64,000 nt of DNA from Anaerosalibacter sp. Marseille-P3206 (GCF_900155565.1 NZ_FUHM01000002.1:1426001-1490000); one strand, 5' to 3'. Shown: positions 17,251 through 26,877, counted from the first letter of the stretch. Translations and numbers: made by a program. The notes: a model not told the origin generated them from the sequence alone.

Positions 17251-17269
17251 ATTGAGAATGATTTTCATT
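17251..17269 (+). promoter_or_regulatory. Fur-like box between feoA and feoB
   Basis: ATTGAGAATGATTTTCATT has the 7-1-7 form TGAGAAT-G-ATTTTCA with one mismatch. It lies just before the feoB ribosome binding site and suggests an internal Fur-controlled start or a second Fur footprint. Confidence 0.7.
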
Positions 17270-17286
17270 AACAAGGAGGGTTAAAA

Positions 17287-19302
17287 TTGAATACTATTGC
17301 ATTGGTTGGGAATCCCAACTGCGGAAAAACAACTCTTTTTAATGCTCTTACCGGTGCCAATCAACATGTTGGAAACTGGCCAGGAGTTACAGTGGAAAAA
17401 AAGGAAGGGACATTAAAAAACAATAATAATGTTTACAATGTTGTAGACTTACCTGGTACTTATAGTTTGGGTGCTTATTCAGAAGATGAAATTGTTGCAA
17501 GGGATTTTATAATAAAAGAAAATCCAGATGTAGTAATCAATGTTGTAGATGCGACAAATATAGAAAGAAATCTATATCTTACGGCTCAGCTTATAGAAAT
17601 GGGTGCAAATGTAGTTATTGCACTAAATATGATGGATGAAGCAAAAGAAAAAAAGATAATGGTGGATATAGAAAAGCTTTCTAAGGGGCTTGGTGCACCA
17701 GTTATACCAACTATAGCTGCAAAGAAGAAAGGGATTGATGATTTAATCAAAGAAGCTATCAAAGCTATGGGTTCTAAAAATTCCCAATTGAGTAAAATCA
17801 GCTATGGCAGTGAAATAGATTCTGAAATAGATAAAATTGAAAAAGCTTTAGATTCTTCTAAAGTAAAATTGGATTATCCTTCAAAATGGCTTTCTATTAA
17901 ATTACTTGAAGGAGACGAGTTTGTTTATGAGATATTTGAAAAAAACAATCAATCAAATATCCTAAATATGGTTAAGGAAAGTGCAGATACTATTGCTGCC
18001 ACATCTATGGAGCCAGAGATTGTCATTGTTGATAAAAGATATGAATTTATAGGAGATGTAGTTGATAAAAGTGTTAAGAAACCTAAGGTTTCAGTAGAAA
18101 CAAAATCTGATAAGATAGACCGTGTTCTTACTCATAAGTGGTTTGGTCTTCCAATATTTGCTCTTATAATGTATGGTGTATATAAATTAACTTTCTTAAT
18201 TGGGGAAGACGTACTTCAAGAATGGCTTGGTGCGGGAATGGAAGCTTTAAGCGGGGCTATTGAGACAGCACTTGTAAATGCTAATGCATCTGAAATGTTA
18301 ACGGCATTCATAGTTGATGGGATATTTGGTGGAGTAGGTGCAGTAATAGAATTTGTTCCACTAATCATGGTAATGTATATATTTATTGGAATACTAGAAG
18401 ATAGTGGTTATATGGCAAGAGCAGCTTATGTAATGGATAGAATAATGAGATCTGTAGGATTACATGGAAAAACTTTTATTTCAATGTTAGTAGGAGCTGG
18501 CTGTAACGTTCCTGGAATCATGGCAACTAGAACTTTAGACAGCAAAAAAGATAGGATGATTGCAATACTTATAAACCCATTTATATCTTGTGGAGCTAGA
18601 CTTCCTATTTATTTAGTATTTATATCTGCGTTTTTCCCAAAGCATAAAGCACTTGTTTTATTCTCAATATATGTAATAGGATTTTTAGTAGCAATAATTA
18701 TGGGTAAAATATTTAGTAAGACATTGTTTAAAGGTGAATCTTCTTATTTTGTAATGGAATTGCCACCTTATAGAGTTCCAACCATTAAAGGTGTATTACT
18801 TCATATGTGGGATAAGGTTGGTTCCTTCTTAAAGAGAGCTGGAACAGTGATATTTGCAGTTGTAACTGCTCTTTGGGTATTATCTGTATTACCTTTCGGT
18901 GTAGAACCATATAGTGATGCTAGTATATTAGGTAAAATAGGTAGTTTTATTGCTCCTATATTTAAGCCTGCTGGATTTGGTACATGGCAAGCTTCTGTAG
19001 GATTGTTTGCAGGTATAGTTGCAAAAGAAGCAGTAGTTGCAACATTAGGTATGGTATATGCAGGTGTAGAAGAGGGTGCAAAGCTAGTAGCGGCTGTACA
19101 AGGAGCGTTTACACCACTAAGTGCTTTTGCCTTCATGATTATGACTTTACTTTATACACCATGTGCTGCTGTTATTGGAACTGTTAGAAAAGAAACCAAC
19201 TCAAGAAAATGGGCATTATTTACTGCAGTATATACATTTCTAGTAGGTTGGATTGCCGCAGTGCTTATTTATCAAGTTGGTAGACTATTTGGACTTAGTT
19301 AG
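17287..19302 (+). CDS. feoB: Ferrous iron transport protein B (copy 1)
   Basis: 671 residues. An N-terminal G domain (G1 GNPNCGKTT, G3 DLPGTYSLGAYSEDE, G4 NMMD) and helical spacer are followed by the Gate-containing membrane domain with GAGCNVPGIMATRTLDSKKDR and CGARLPIYLVF. It transports Fe(II) across the cytoplasmic membrane under GTP control. The start is TTG 17287 with AAGGAGGG at 17273-17280; no nearby ATG fits. It is a close paralogue of the 24880-26877 gene, so the strain has two complete feo systems. Confidence 0.96.
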   Translation: MNTIALVGNPNCGKTTLFNALTGANQHVGNWPGVTVEKKEGTLKNNNNVYNVVDLPGTYSLGAYSEDEIVARDFIIKENPDVVINVVDATNIERNLYLTAQLIEMGANVVIALNMMDEAKEKKIMVDIEKLSKGLGAPVIPTIAAKKKGIDDLIKEAIKAMGSKNSQLSKISYGSEIDSEIDKIEKALDSSKVKLDYPSKWLSIKLLEGDEFVYEIFEKNNQSNILNMVKESADTIAATSMEPEIVIVDKRYEFIGDVVDKSVKKPKVSVETKSDKIDRVLTHKWFGLPIFALIMYGVYKLTFLIGEDVLQEWLGAGMEALSGAIETALVNANASEMLTAFIVDGIFGGVGAVIEFVPLIMVMYIFIGILEDSGYMARAAYVMDRIMRSVGLHGKTFISMLVGAGCNVPGIMATRTLDSKKDRMIAILINPFISCGARLPIYLVFISAFFPKHKALVLFSIYVIGFLVAIIMGKIFSKTLFKGESSYFVMELPPYRVPTIKGVLLHMWDKVGSFLKRAGTVIFAVVTALWVLSVLPFGVEPYSDASILGKIGSFIAPIFKPAGFGTWQASVGLFAGIVAKEAVVATLGMVYAGVEEGAKLVAAVQGAFTPLSAFAFMIMTLLYTPCAAVIGTVRKETNSRKWALFTAVYTFLVGWIAAVLIYQVGRLFGLS

Positions 19303-19315
19303 TGGAGGGATCTAT

Positions 19316-19597
19316 ATGAGTGTTTTAGTTGTAGGCGGTGATTATTTAGGAAATATTGAAGACAACTTAAAAGAAAATGGATTTAACCAAATTACTCATA
19401 TCTCAGGAAGAAAGAAAAAGCAGAAGACATATAAAATCCCAAAAAATACCGATGTAGTTTTGATACTTACAGACTATATAAATCATCAAACTTGTAAATC
19501 TATTAAGAAACAACTTAAAAACTATGATACCAAAATAGGATATTGTAAACGATCTTGGAGTTCTATTGATGAAACATTAAGGGAACTAAGTAGTTAA
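19316..19597 (+). CDS. DUF2325 family protein
   Basis: 93 residues with the DUF2325 start VLVVGGDYLGNIEDNLKENGF, HISGRKKKQ and VLILTDYINHQTCKSIKKQ. The function of the family is not established. An open frame begins at 19253 inside feoB, but ATG 19316 with GGAGGG is the natural start. It lies between feoB and the FeoC-like gene in one operon, which hints at a role in iron-uptake control or maturation, perhaps through its cysteines (CKS, YCKR). Confidence 0.8.
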   Translation: MSVLVVGGDYLGNIEDNLKENGFNQITHISGRKKKQKTYKIPKNTDVVLILTDYINHQTCKSIKKQLKNYDTKIGYCKRSWSSIDETLRELSS

Positions 19598-19613
19598 CTT
19601 AGGAGATGATTTT

Positions 19614-19868
19614 ATGCTAATAGATACATTAAAACAAATAAATAATTCATCCGTTTTTTCAAAAAAATCATTAGCTAGAGAATTAAAAACTAGCGAAGAA
19701 ATGGTAGAAGTATTAATCAATCAATTGTTGCAAATGGGATATTTGAAAAAGGAAGTTCAAGGATTTAAATGCAGTGGAAACTGTAGCGGTTGTAGTATTT
19801 CTTGCAAAGAACAAAATTTAGGCGAAACATTTATAATCACCGATAAAGGAAAAAAATTATTACAATAG
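19614..19868 (+). CDS. FeoC-like winged-helix protein with four-cysteine cluster
   Basis: 84 residues. The first 45 form a winged helix (KKSLARELKTSEEMVEVLINQLLQMGYLKK); then C53, C57, C60 and C64 (C-x3-C-x2-C-x3-C) form a likely iron-sulfur or metal site, as in FeoC-like proteins encoded with feoAB. It probably senses iron or redox state, or controls FeoB stability. GGAGATGATTTT precedes ATG 19614. The operon ends here, with a repeat hairpin at 19871-19910 in terminator position. Confidence 0.8.
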   Translation: MLIDTLKQINNSSVFSKKSLARELKTSEEMVEVLINQLLQMGYLKKEVQGFKCSGNCSGCSISCKEQNLGETFIITDKGKKLLQ

Positions 19869-19870
19869 CA

Positions 19871-19910
19871 GAGTGAGTCAGTGAGTCAGGAGACGGTCTC
19901 TTGGCTCACT
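19871..19910. repeat. TGAGTCAGG-type palindromic repeat
   Basis: GTGAGTCA occurs in tandem (19873, 19881), and the second copy opens a long hairpin. The arms 19880-19894 and 19896-19910 (AGTGAGTCAGGAGAC / GTCTCTTGGCTCACT) pair with one mismatch and one wobble. TATTTTAT follows, so it may also terminate the feo operon. GTGAGTCAGG recurs at the window end (63991) and, inverted, at 57646-57681. Confidence 0.65.
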
Positions 19911-19934
19911 TATTTTATATTTTTGCAATATAAG

Positions 19935-19963
19935 TTGAATTATTTCATTTTTAGAAATATAAT
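19935..19963 (+). promoter_or_regulatory. Sigma-A promoter of pncB
   Basis: TTGAAT, 17 bases, TATAAT, ending 32 bases before the pncB ATG. Confidence 0.75.
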
Positions 19964-19995
19964 TGAGTTAAAGTATATTTTAAAGGAGAATAAAA

Positions 19996-21450
19996 ATGAC
20001 TAGCATTGATTGGAAAGAAAAGAAGAACTTGACCATGCTTGCAGATTTCTATGAGTTCACTATGGCTAATGGATATTTTGAATGTGGAATGGAAGATGAA
20101 ATAGCCTATTTTGACATGTTTTTTAGGGATATACCTGATAATGGCGGGTTTGCAATTATGGCAGGAGTCGAACAATTAATTGAATATTTAAAGAATCTAA
20201 AGTTTGATGATGATGACATTGAATACTTTAGAAGCAAGAATATGTTCAATGAACAATTTTTAGAGTATTTGAGAAATTTTAAATTTGAATGTGATGTATG
20301 GGCTATTAAAGAAGGAACTCCAATATTCCCTCATGAACCTATTGTTACTGTAAAAGGTCCTATAATTCAAGCTCAAATAATAGAGACTATGGTTCTTTTA
20401 ACTATAAACCATCAAAGTCTTATAGCTACTAAATCAAATAGAATTGTAAGAGCTGCTAAAGGTAGAGGAGTAATGGAATTTGGTTCACGTAGAGCACAAG
20501 GATATGAAGCAGCTATATTAGGAGCTAGAGCAGCTTATATTGGTGGATGTATAGGTACAGCTTGTACTATTGTAGACAGAGATTTTGAGGTTCCGGCATT
20601 AGGTACTATGGCTCATAGCTGGATACAAGTTTTTCCATCTGAATTAGATGCCTTCAGAGCTTATGCTAGAACTTACCCTGATAAATGTGTACTATTAGTT
20701 GATACATACAATGTTTTAAAATCTGGAATACCAAATGCAATTAAAGCTTTTAATGAGGAAGTATTGCCAAGAGGTTTTAGACCTAAGGGTATTAGAATTG
20801 ACAGTGGCGATATTGCTTATCTTTCAAAAGAAGCAAGAAAGATGTTAGATGAGGCTGGTTTTGAAGACTGTCCTATTGTTGCTAGTAGTTCCCTTGATGA
20901 ATACACTATAAGAGATATAATAAATCAAGGTGCTAAAATTGACTCCTTTGGAGTAGGTGAAAGACTTATCACTGCCAAATCCGAGCCTGTATTTGGTGGA
21001 GTATATAAATTAGCTGCTATTGAAAAGAACGGAGAAATAATTCCTAAGATTAAGGTTAGTGAAAACGTTGGCAAAATAACAACGCCAGGATTTAAACAAG
21101 TTCATAGATTGTTTGATAGAGAAACTGGTAAGGCTATAGCTGATGTGGTAACACTTCATGATGAAGTAATTGATGATACTAAACCTTATAAGATTTTCCA
21201 TCCTTTCTATACTTGGAAATGCAAAACTGTAACCAATTTTTATTCACGAAAATTGTTAACTAAGATATTTGATGGTGGACAATCTATATACGAAAGTCCA
21301 AATATAGAAGAAATAAAAAATTATTGTTCAGAGGAAATAAATACCCTATGGGAAGAAGTTCTACGTTTTGAAAGACCTCATAAATATTTCGTGGATTTGT
21401 CTAAACCATTGTGGGATATTAAAAATAGATTATTAGAAGAACATAAATAA
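19996..21450 (+). CDS. pncB: Nicotinate phosphoribosyltransferase
   Basis: 484 residues, normal for the Gram-positive type. It salvages nicotinate to nicotinate mononucleotide for NAD. Visible family regions are MLADFYEFTMANGYFE, EFGSRRAQGYEAAILGARAAYIGG (phosphoribosyl binding), GTMAHSWIQ with the catalytic histidine, and GIRIDSGDIAYLSKEAR. It is monocistronic, with its own promoter and a shared palindromic terminator. The nadA-nadC genes for de novo synthesis are 35 kb away; the palindrome in front of ridA is not present here. Confidence 0.95.
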   Translation: MTSIDWKEKKNLTMLADFYEFTMANGYFECGMEDEIAYFDMFFRDIPDNGGFAIMAGVEQLIEYLKNLKFDDDDIEYFRSKNMFNEQFLEYLRNFKFECDVWAIKEGTPIFPHEPIVTVKGPIIQAQIIETMVLLTINHQSLIATKSNRIVRAAKGRGVMEFGSRRAQGYEAAILGARAAYIGGCIGTACTIVDRDFEVPALGTMAHSWIQVFPSELDAFRAYARTYPDKCVLLVDTYNVLKSGIPNAIKAFNEEVLPRGFRPKGIRIDSGDIAYLSKEARKMLDEAGFEDCPIVASSSLDEYTIRDIINQGAKIDSFGVGERLITAKSEPVFGGVYKLAAIEKNGEIIPKIKVSENVGKITTPGFKQVHRLFDRETGKAIADVVTLHDEVIDDTKPYKIFHPFYTWKCKTVTNFYSRKLLTKIFDGGQSIYESPNIEEIKNYCSEEINTLWEEVLRFERPHKYFVDLSKPLWDIKNRLLEEHK

Positions 21451-21490
21451 AAAAATAAAGTGAGTAGATATCTACTCACTTTATTTTTTT
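21451..21490. terminator. Bidirectional terminator between pncB and the membrane gene
   Basis: Perfect palindrome with 19-base arms (21451-21469 and 21470-21488; core GTGAGTAGAT/ATCTACTCAC), A-rich left and T-rich right, serving both converging genes. Confidence 0.9.
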
Positions 21491-22687
21491 GTAATTTTTC
21501 TTGTACTCTTTTACAGACATTTTATCTATATCTTTATTTCCATAGCGAACTCTTATATAAATATTTCTCAAATTATCCAATGCTTCAAATTCATATTTAT
21601 TTGTTGCTTTTCTATTTATATCTTTAGTGGTATCTTGTTCTACTATGGGAATGTCATCTTTTATACATTTGCGTAAAAACTTCTCATAATAATATCTAAT
21701 CTGTGCTTTTTCTCCTTTAGGTCTAAAAATACTTCTCTTTTTCTTTTCCTTTATCTCTTTTACATTAATAAATTCACTTTCCTCGACATATTCTTCTTTT
21801 ACATGTTTTCTCGACATATTTCTCTTAAATATCTTATTTATTATATAGATAATGAATACAATAATAAGTATTTTAATCGCCCAGTTTATTATTGTTGCTA
21901 CAATTGGTGGTAATCCTCCAGATTTTTTATGCTTTAAAATCTCCATTATATCTTGTGAGTTTTCTGAAGCCTCTGGAGGTTCTATTTTTTCACCTGAGGA
22001 AAGTTTTTTAAGGAATTCAGTTAAATACATGGCAATATACCCTGCGCCTATAAAAACCCAATAGAACAATTTCAAAAACAAATCTACTAAAAAATTATAT
22101 GCTAACTTGATTCCGTTACCTATGAAGTTTACAAATTTCTCCATAGTCAAAAGTATTGAAAAAACTAATATAAATATAGAATAAATTATATTTTGCCTAT
22201 TTATCTTTTCGATGCTTTGATTGTTTTCTATATGTCTCATGCTCCTAATTAGTATCACTGAAGAAATAAAATACATAATCATGAATAGACCAGATAAATT
22301 GTTTATAAATCCAGAAGTTCTTGTAATTAGTGAAAATACTATAATGAAAATATAAACTCCAAATCCCTTTACAAAGTTATCAATATAAAGGCCGTGGGTT
22401 GAAATTCCATTGTATCTAACTACAAAAAAGTATGTGAAAAAGATTGCCAAAGTTAAAAATATAGTATTTCCCTCTCCTTTAATTAAGAAGTAAAGGGGTA
22501 TCATCAACAATCCTATCATATAATAATTTTTACTCTTTTCTTTCAAATAATAGCCTAAACATGTAACTCCGATGCTTGTCACATATATAACTGCATAGTT
22601 TACCAAATTGTTGTAGGGCATCAAATAGGTCAGTATGCTAAATACAAAAGAGAGTTTTGTTATTATATCTAATATTTTTATTCCCAT
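21476..22687 (-). CDS. Membrane protein of a MoxR/DUF58 cluster, DUF4129-like C-terminus
   Basis: 403 residues. About six to seven membrane spans fill the first 220 residues; a linker and one more span (NWAIKILIIVFIIYIINKIF) follow; then a charged cytoplasmic tail contains KAQIRYYYEKFLRKC and FEALDNLRNIYIRVRYG, like the DUF4129 tail of transglutaminase-cluster proteins. No transglutaminase catalytic domain is seen. It is last in the moxR-DUF58 operon, two bases after DUF58. A role as the membrane partner of the AAA ATPase is likely; the substrate is unknown. Confidence 0.65.
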   Translation of the reverse strand: MGIKILDIITKLSFVFSILTYLMPYNNLVNYAVIYVTSIGVTCLGYYLKEKSKNYYMIGLLMIPLYFLIKGEGNTIFLTLAIFFTYFFVVRYNGISTHGLYIDNFVKGFGVYIFIIVFSLITRTSGFINNLSGLFMIMYFISSVILIRSMRHIENNQSIEKINRQNIIYSIFILVFSILLTMEKFVNFIGNGIKLAYNFLVDLFLKLFYWVFIGAGYIAMYLTEFLKKLSSGEKIEPPEASENSQDIMEILKHKKSGGLPPIVATIINWAIKILIIVFIIYIINKIFKRNMSRKHVKEEYVEESEFINVKEIKEKKKRSIFRPKGEKAQIRYYYEKFLRKCIKDDIPIVEQDTTKDINRKATNKYEFEALDNLRNIYIRVRYGNKDIDKMSVKEYKKNYKKIK

Positions 22688-22689
22688 AT

Positions 22690-23802
22690 CTATACTCTCC
22701 TTACATATTTCATAATAGAATTATTTAATAGATTTAAATTTTCTTCATCAAAAGAGATTAGAACTGTTTTATTCACTTTTTTATTCAATATCTCTATTGG
22801 TTTTACATAGCCTTCAAATATCTTTGGCGTTACAATCACATAAGTAGTGTGATTAAAACTACCGTTGTTTAAATTCTCTAATAGCTCTTCAAAGGAGCCA
22901 GAAATATCATAAGAAATTCTTCCAAGCATTTCAGTTAAATAATTCAATTGATTTGGACCAATTCCCGATGGCGTTATATTCATTCCATTATAAAAACTAT
23001 TTACTTGGGAATTGGTAGTAAATCCATAGGGGATTTTTTCCCTTTCCATTTCTTCAAACATTCCCCTACATAAAGAAATACACTGCTCTATAGCATCAAC
23101 ATCAATACCAGCCCAAAATGGCTTACTTGATTCAACATTCAATATAATAACCACAGAATTATCTGTAGTAAAGTCAAAATTTTTCACCATCAATTTTCCA
23201 TATTTCAATGAAGAAGACCAATGAATATGTTTTTCAGGTTCTCTACCTGTATATTCTCTAATTCCTATAGTCATAAGTGGATCATCGATTATCCATCTCT
23301 TTACAGATATATCCCCATTATAATTTCCATAGGGAACTATGGCCTCATCTAATGATATAGACTTTGGGAGAACCACCAATTCTTGAAGAGAATCTACATC
23401 CCTGTATTCAGTATCAAGACCTATAAAATCTCCCAAGGCAAGTGTTACATCACGAAACTTATACACGCCTCTTTCAGAGCCTTTAATAGCATAAGTCCTC
23501 TTTAATCTTTGATATGGCAATAAAAACATAGTAATTGTGTGATATAAGTACCCAGCCGTATGTATGGAATTTGTCTTAAATGAATACTTAAAGTTATCAG
23601 GAAATCTTTCTGTTATCTGTAGAAATGTAACAGGGACAGGCTTTCTGTTTTCTACAATAGTAGACAATTCAAAGTCTTCTCCTATTTCAACAACATTCGT
23701 TGACAATTCCCTTTTATAGTGTAAATTTTTAAATCCATATTTTATTGTCAATTTATTTAATACTAAAGTTAAAGCTACTATTATAATAAAAAACCAAAGC
23801 AT
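22690..23802 (-). CDS. DUF58 family protein
   Basis: 370 residues. A short membrane anchor at the N-terminus is followed by a beta-rich region (VGEDFELSTIVENRKPVPVTFLQI) and the DUF58 core GREPEKHIHWSSSLKYGKLMVKNFDF (about 195-220), which belongs to a von Willebrand A-like fold. DUF58 proteins pair with MoxR ATPases, here encoded 9 bases upstream, in maturation or assembly of envelope or metal-dependent complexes. AGGAGG precedes ATG 23802. Confidence 0.88.
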   Translation of the reverse strand: MLWFFIIIVALTLVLNKLTIKYGFKNLHYKRELSTNVVEIGEDFELSTIVENRKPVPVTFLQITERFPDNFKYSFKTNSIHTAGYLYHTITMFLLPYQRLKRTYAIKGSERGVYKFRDVTLALGDFIGLDTEYRDVDSLQELVVLPKSISLDEAIVPYGNYNGDISVKRWIIDDPLMTIGIREYTGREPEKHIHWSSSLKYGKLMVKNFDFTTDNSVVIILNVESSKPFWAGIDVDAIEQCISLCRGMFEEMEREKIPYGFTTNSQVNSFYNGMNITPSGIGPNQLNYLTEMLGRISYDISGSFEELLENLNNGSFNHTTYVIVTPKIFEGYVKPIEILNKKVNKTVLISFDEENLNLLNNSIMKYVRRV

Positions 23803-23811
23803 ATTTTCCTC

Positions 23812-24756
23812 CTAAAATTCTTCTGTGGGAACTTTTAGACTATTTATAATACTCTCAATCATTTCCACAGAATCCTTTAATGCGACCATTCCCCTTATTA
23901 TAATTCTGTGATTGAAAACATGAGGAGCCATGTATTTAACATCTTCAGGTATAATATAATCCCTACCATTGATAGCTGCATAAACCTGACATGCCTTAAA
24001 TAATGCAATACTTCCTCTCGGGCTAACTCCTAATTGTATTCTCTCATTATTTCTAGTTGCCAAAACTAAATCCATTATATAATCCATCACATCTTCTGAT
24101 ACTGTAACCTTGTTAAAATTGTTAAGTAAATAATTGATTTCATCTACTGAAACCACTGTAGGCAAATCGTCAATCTTATTTGAAGATATGCTTCTAAAAA
24201 TTACTTCTTTTTCTTCATCTCTACTTGGATAACCCATAGTTATTCTCATGAGAAATCTGTCTAATTGAGCTTCGGGAAGTGGAAAAGTCCCATAGGATTC
24301 TATTGGGTTTTGTGTAGCAAGCACCATAAAAGGCAAATTGAGTTTTCTAGTTTCTCCATCAACGGTTATCTGCTTTTCTTCCATTGCTTCTAGTAAACTA
24401 GATTGAGTTCTTGGAGTAGCTCTGTTGATTTCATCAGCAAGGATTATATTTGCAAATAGTGGCCCTTCTTTGAATTGGAATTCATTAAACTTTTGATTAA
24501 AAAAGTTGATTCCTGTCAAATCTGAGGGTAATAAGTCTGGAGTGAACTGTATTCTATTAGAAGGCAATCCCAATGTCTTAGCAAAAGCCTTTACAAGCAT
24601 GGTTTTGCCTACTCCTGGTATATCCTCTAATAGTATATGGCCTCCTGATATAAGGGATACCAATAACAATTCAATAACCTCATCTTTTCCAACTATTACT
24701 TTTGATACATTTTCTATTACACGTTCTTTAAAATCGATAAAAGGTTTTACTTCCAT
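23812..24756 (-). CDS. MoxR-family AAA+ ATPase
   Basis: 314 residues. Walker A is EDIPGVGKTMLVKAFA, Walker B is ILADEINRATPRTQSSLLEAMEE, sensor 1 is LATQNPIE, and LDRFLMRI is the arginine-finger region. ATG 24756 has AGGAGG in good position. It is first in a three-gene operon with DUF58 and a membrane protein. MoxR proteins act as chaperones that insert cofactors or remodel partners; the client here is unknown. Confidence 0.92.
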   Translation of the reverse strand: MEVKPFIDFKERVIENVSKVIVGKDEVIELLLVSLISGGHILLEDIPGVGKTMLVKAFAKTLGLPSNRIQFTPDLLPSDLTGINFFNQKFNEFQFKEGPLFANIILADEINRATPRTQSSLLEAMEEKQITVDGETRKLNLPFMVLATQNPIESYGTFPLPEAQLDRFLMRITMGYPSRDEEKEVIFRSISSNKIDDLPTVVSVDEINYLLNNFNKVTVSEDVMDYIMDLVLATRNNERIQLGVSPRGSIALFKACQVYAAINGRDYIIPEDVKYMAPHVFNHRIIIRGMVALKDSVEMIESIINSLKVPTEEF

Positions 24757-24840
24757 GATTTACCTCCTGCTTTCATTAATATTTATATATATTTATATGT
24801 ATTTATTCTACATAAAAGATGTTTTTCCTTTATAAATAAG

Positions 24841-24872
24841 AAAAAAAGATGGATTATATATAATCCATCTTT
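24841..24872 (-). terminator. Terminator of feoA2-feoB2
   Basis: Perfect palindrome AAAGATGGATTATA / TATAATCCATCTTT (24845-24872), followed on the minus strand by a T-run (24841-24847). Confidence 0.88.
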
Positions 24873-24879
24873 AAGTCTA

Positions 24880-26877
24880 CTAACTAAATCCAAGTAATTT
24901 TCCTATTTGGAATACCAAAACTGCACCTATCCAACCTATGAGTAGGGTATAAAGGGCTGTAAATAGTGCCCATTTACTTGAGTTGGTTTCTTTTTTTATT
25001 GTGGCAATTACTCCAGCACAAGGGGTATATAGTAGTGTCATTATCATAAAAGAAAGAGCAGATAATGGTGTAAATGCTTGTTGTATAGCACCTATGAGAT
25101 TTGCTCCTTCTTTAGCTCCTACATATACCATACCCAATGTGGCAACTACTGCTTCTTTTGCAGCTACACCTGCAATTAGGCTGACAGTTGCTTGCCATGT
25201 ACCAAATCCAGCAGGTTTTAGTATTGGTGCAAAGAATGCTCCTATTTTACCTAGGACACTTGCTTCACTATAAGGTGTTACGCCCAATGGAAGAACTGAC
25301 AATATCCAAAGACCAGTTACTATAGCAAGTATTGTTGTACCTGCTCTTTTTAGGAAAGAGCTAACTTTGTCCCACATATTGAGAAGTACTCCCTCAAGTG
25401 AAGGAACTCTATAAGGTGGTAGTTCCATTATAAAATGGGATGATTCACCTTTAAACAATGTCTTGCTGAATAATTTTCCCATAAGTATTGCTACTAAGAA
25501 TCCTAATATATAAAGAGAAAATAGTATAATGCCGCCATGTTTTGGGAAAAAGGCTGAGATAAATAATAAATATATTGGAAGTCTTGCTCCACAGGATATA
25601 AAAGGATTTATAAGCATTGCAATCATTCTATCTTTTTTGCTGTCTAAGGTTCTTGTTGCCATAACTCCTGGTACATTACATCCAGTACCAATTAGCATAG
25701 AGATAAATGTTTTTCCATGAAGTCCTAAGGCTCTCATGATATTGTCCATTACATAAGCTGCTCTAGCCATATAACCACTGTCTTCAAGTATACCTATGAA
25801 AATATACATTACCATAATCAGTGGTACAAATTCTACTACTGCACCTACTCCACCTATTAACCCATCTGAGATAAATGCGGTTAACAACTCAGGTGCATTG
25901 GCCTTTACCAATAGAGCATTTATATTTTCACCTAATAACTTAATTCCAGAGCCAACTAATTCTCCAAGGATATCTTCTCCAATATAAAAAGTTAACTGAT
26001 ATATTATAAACATTATAATTGCAAATATAGGTAAGCCAAACCATTTATGAGTAAGAATTTTGTCGATTTTGTCTGATGTAGTTTCTGATTCCATATTTGG
26101 CTTTTTAATGCTTTCAGAAAGAACATTTCCGATGAATTCATATCTTTTATCTACAATCAAAATACTTAAGTCTCCATTTGAAACGAGATTGTCAACTTCT
26201 TTTAAAATTTCAGGACTACATTTTTCACTTACTACCTTATAGATATACTCATCACCTTCAAGGAGTTTTAAAGCTATCCATTTAGTAGGGTAAGTTGTTT
26301 CTTTGAAATAATTATCAAGCAAATCAGTCAAATGCTCAATTTGTTCATCTATATCTTTTCCATAACTGATGTTGTTAGTAGGGATATTTTTATCTAAACT
26401 ATTGATAGTGCTTTTAATAAGGGCATCGATACCTGTTTTTTTTGCAGCAGAAGTTGGTACAATAGTTATACCTAATTTTTCTGCTAATTTTTTTGTATCA
26501 ATAGTGATATTTTTTTCCTCTACTTCATCTATCATATTTAATGCCAATATTACATTTACATCCATTTCTAAAAGCTGAGTGGTCAAATATAGATTTCTTT
26601 CTAAATTTGTAGCATCTACTACATTTATAACTACATCTGGTTTTTCTTCTACTATGAAATTTCTTGCAACCACTTCGTCTTCAGAATATGCACCTAAACT
26701 ATAAGTTCCTGGAAGGTCTACTATGATATGTTCTTCTCCATCAATTTTGAGTATTCCTTCCTTTTTCTCTACTGTAACTCCTGGCCAATTTCCCACATGT
26801 TGTCTTGTGCCAGTTAGGGCATTAAACATTGTTGTTTTACCACAGTTTGGGTTACCAGCTAGTGCTATTATAGCCAT
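24880..26877 (-). CDS. feoB: Ferrous iron transport protein B (copy 2)
   Basis: 665 residues from the preferred ATG at 26877, which has GAGG eight bases upstream and gives the N-terminus MAIIALAGNPNCGKTT, matching copy 1. A start at 26895 adds six residues. It has the same architecture as the 17287 gene: G1 GNPNCGKTT, G3 DLPGTYSLGAYSEDE, G4 NMID, and gates with GTGCNVPGVMATRTLDSKKDR and CGARLPIYLLF. It forms an operon with feoA2 behind a third Fur box. No DUF2325 or FeoC gene accompanies this copy. Confidence 0.95.
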   Translation of the reverse strand: MAIIALAGNPNCGKTTMFNALTGTRQHVGNWPGVTVEKKEGILKIDGEEHIIVDLPGTYSLGAYSEDEVVARNFIVEEKPDVVINVVDATNLERNLYLTTQLLEMDVNVILALNMIDEVEEKNITIDTKKLAEKLGITIVPTSAAKKTGIDALIKSTINSLDKNIPTNNISYGKDIDEQIEHLTDLLDNYFKETTYPTKWIALKLLEGDEYIYKVVSEKCSPEILKEVDNLVSNGDLSILIVDKRYEFIGNVLSESIKKPNMESETTSDKIDKILTHKWFGLPIFAIIMFIIYQLTFYIGEDILGELVGSGIKLLGENINALLVKANAPELLTAFISDGLIGGVGAVVEFVPLIMVMYIFIGILEDSGYMARAAYVMDNIMRALGLHGKTFISMLIGTGCNVPGVMATRTLDSKKDRMIAMLINPFISCGARLPIYLLFISAFFPKHGGIILFSLYILGFLVAILMGKLFSKTLFKGESSHFIMELPPYRVPSLEGVLLNMWDKVSSFLKRAGTTILAIVTGLWILSVLPLGVTPYSEASVLGKIGAFFAPILKPAGFGTWQATVSLIAGVAAKEAVVATLGMVYVGAKEGANLIGAIQQAFTPLSALSFMIMTLLYTPCAGVIATIKKETNSSKWALFTALYTLLIGWIGAVLVFQIGKLLGFS

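Noticed and set aside
24880-26877. FeoB copy 2 as a decayed duplicate
   Set aside because: The frame is full length with all G motifs and both gates intact, and it has its own feoA, promoter, Fur box and terminator.
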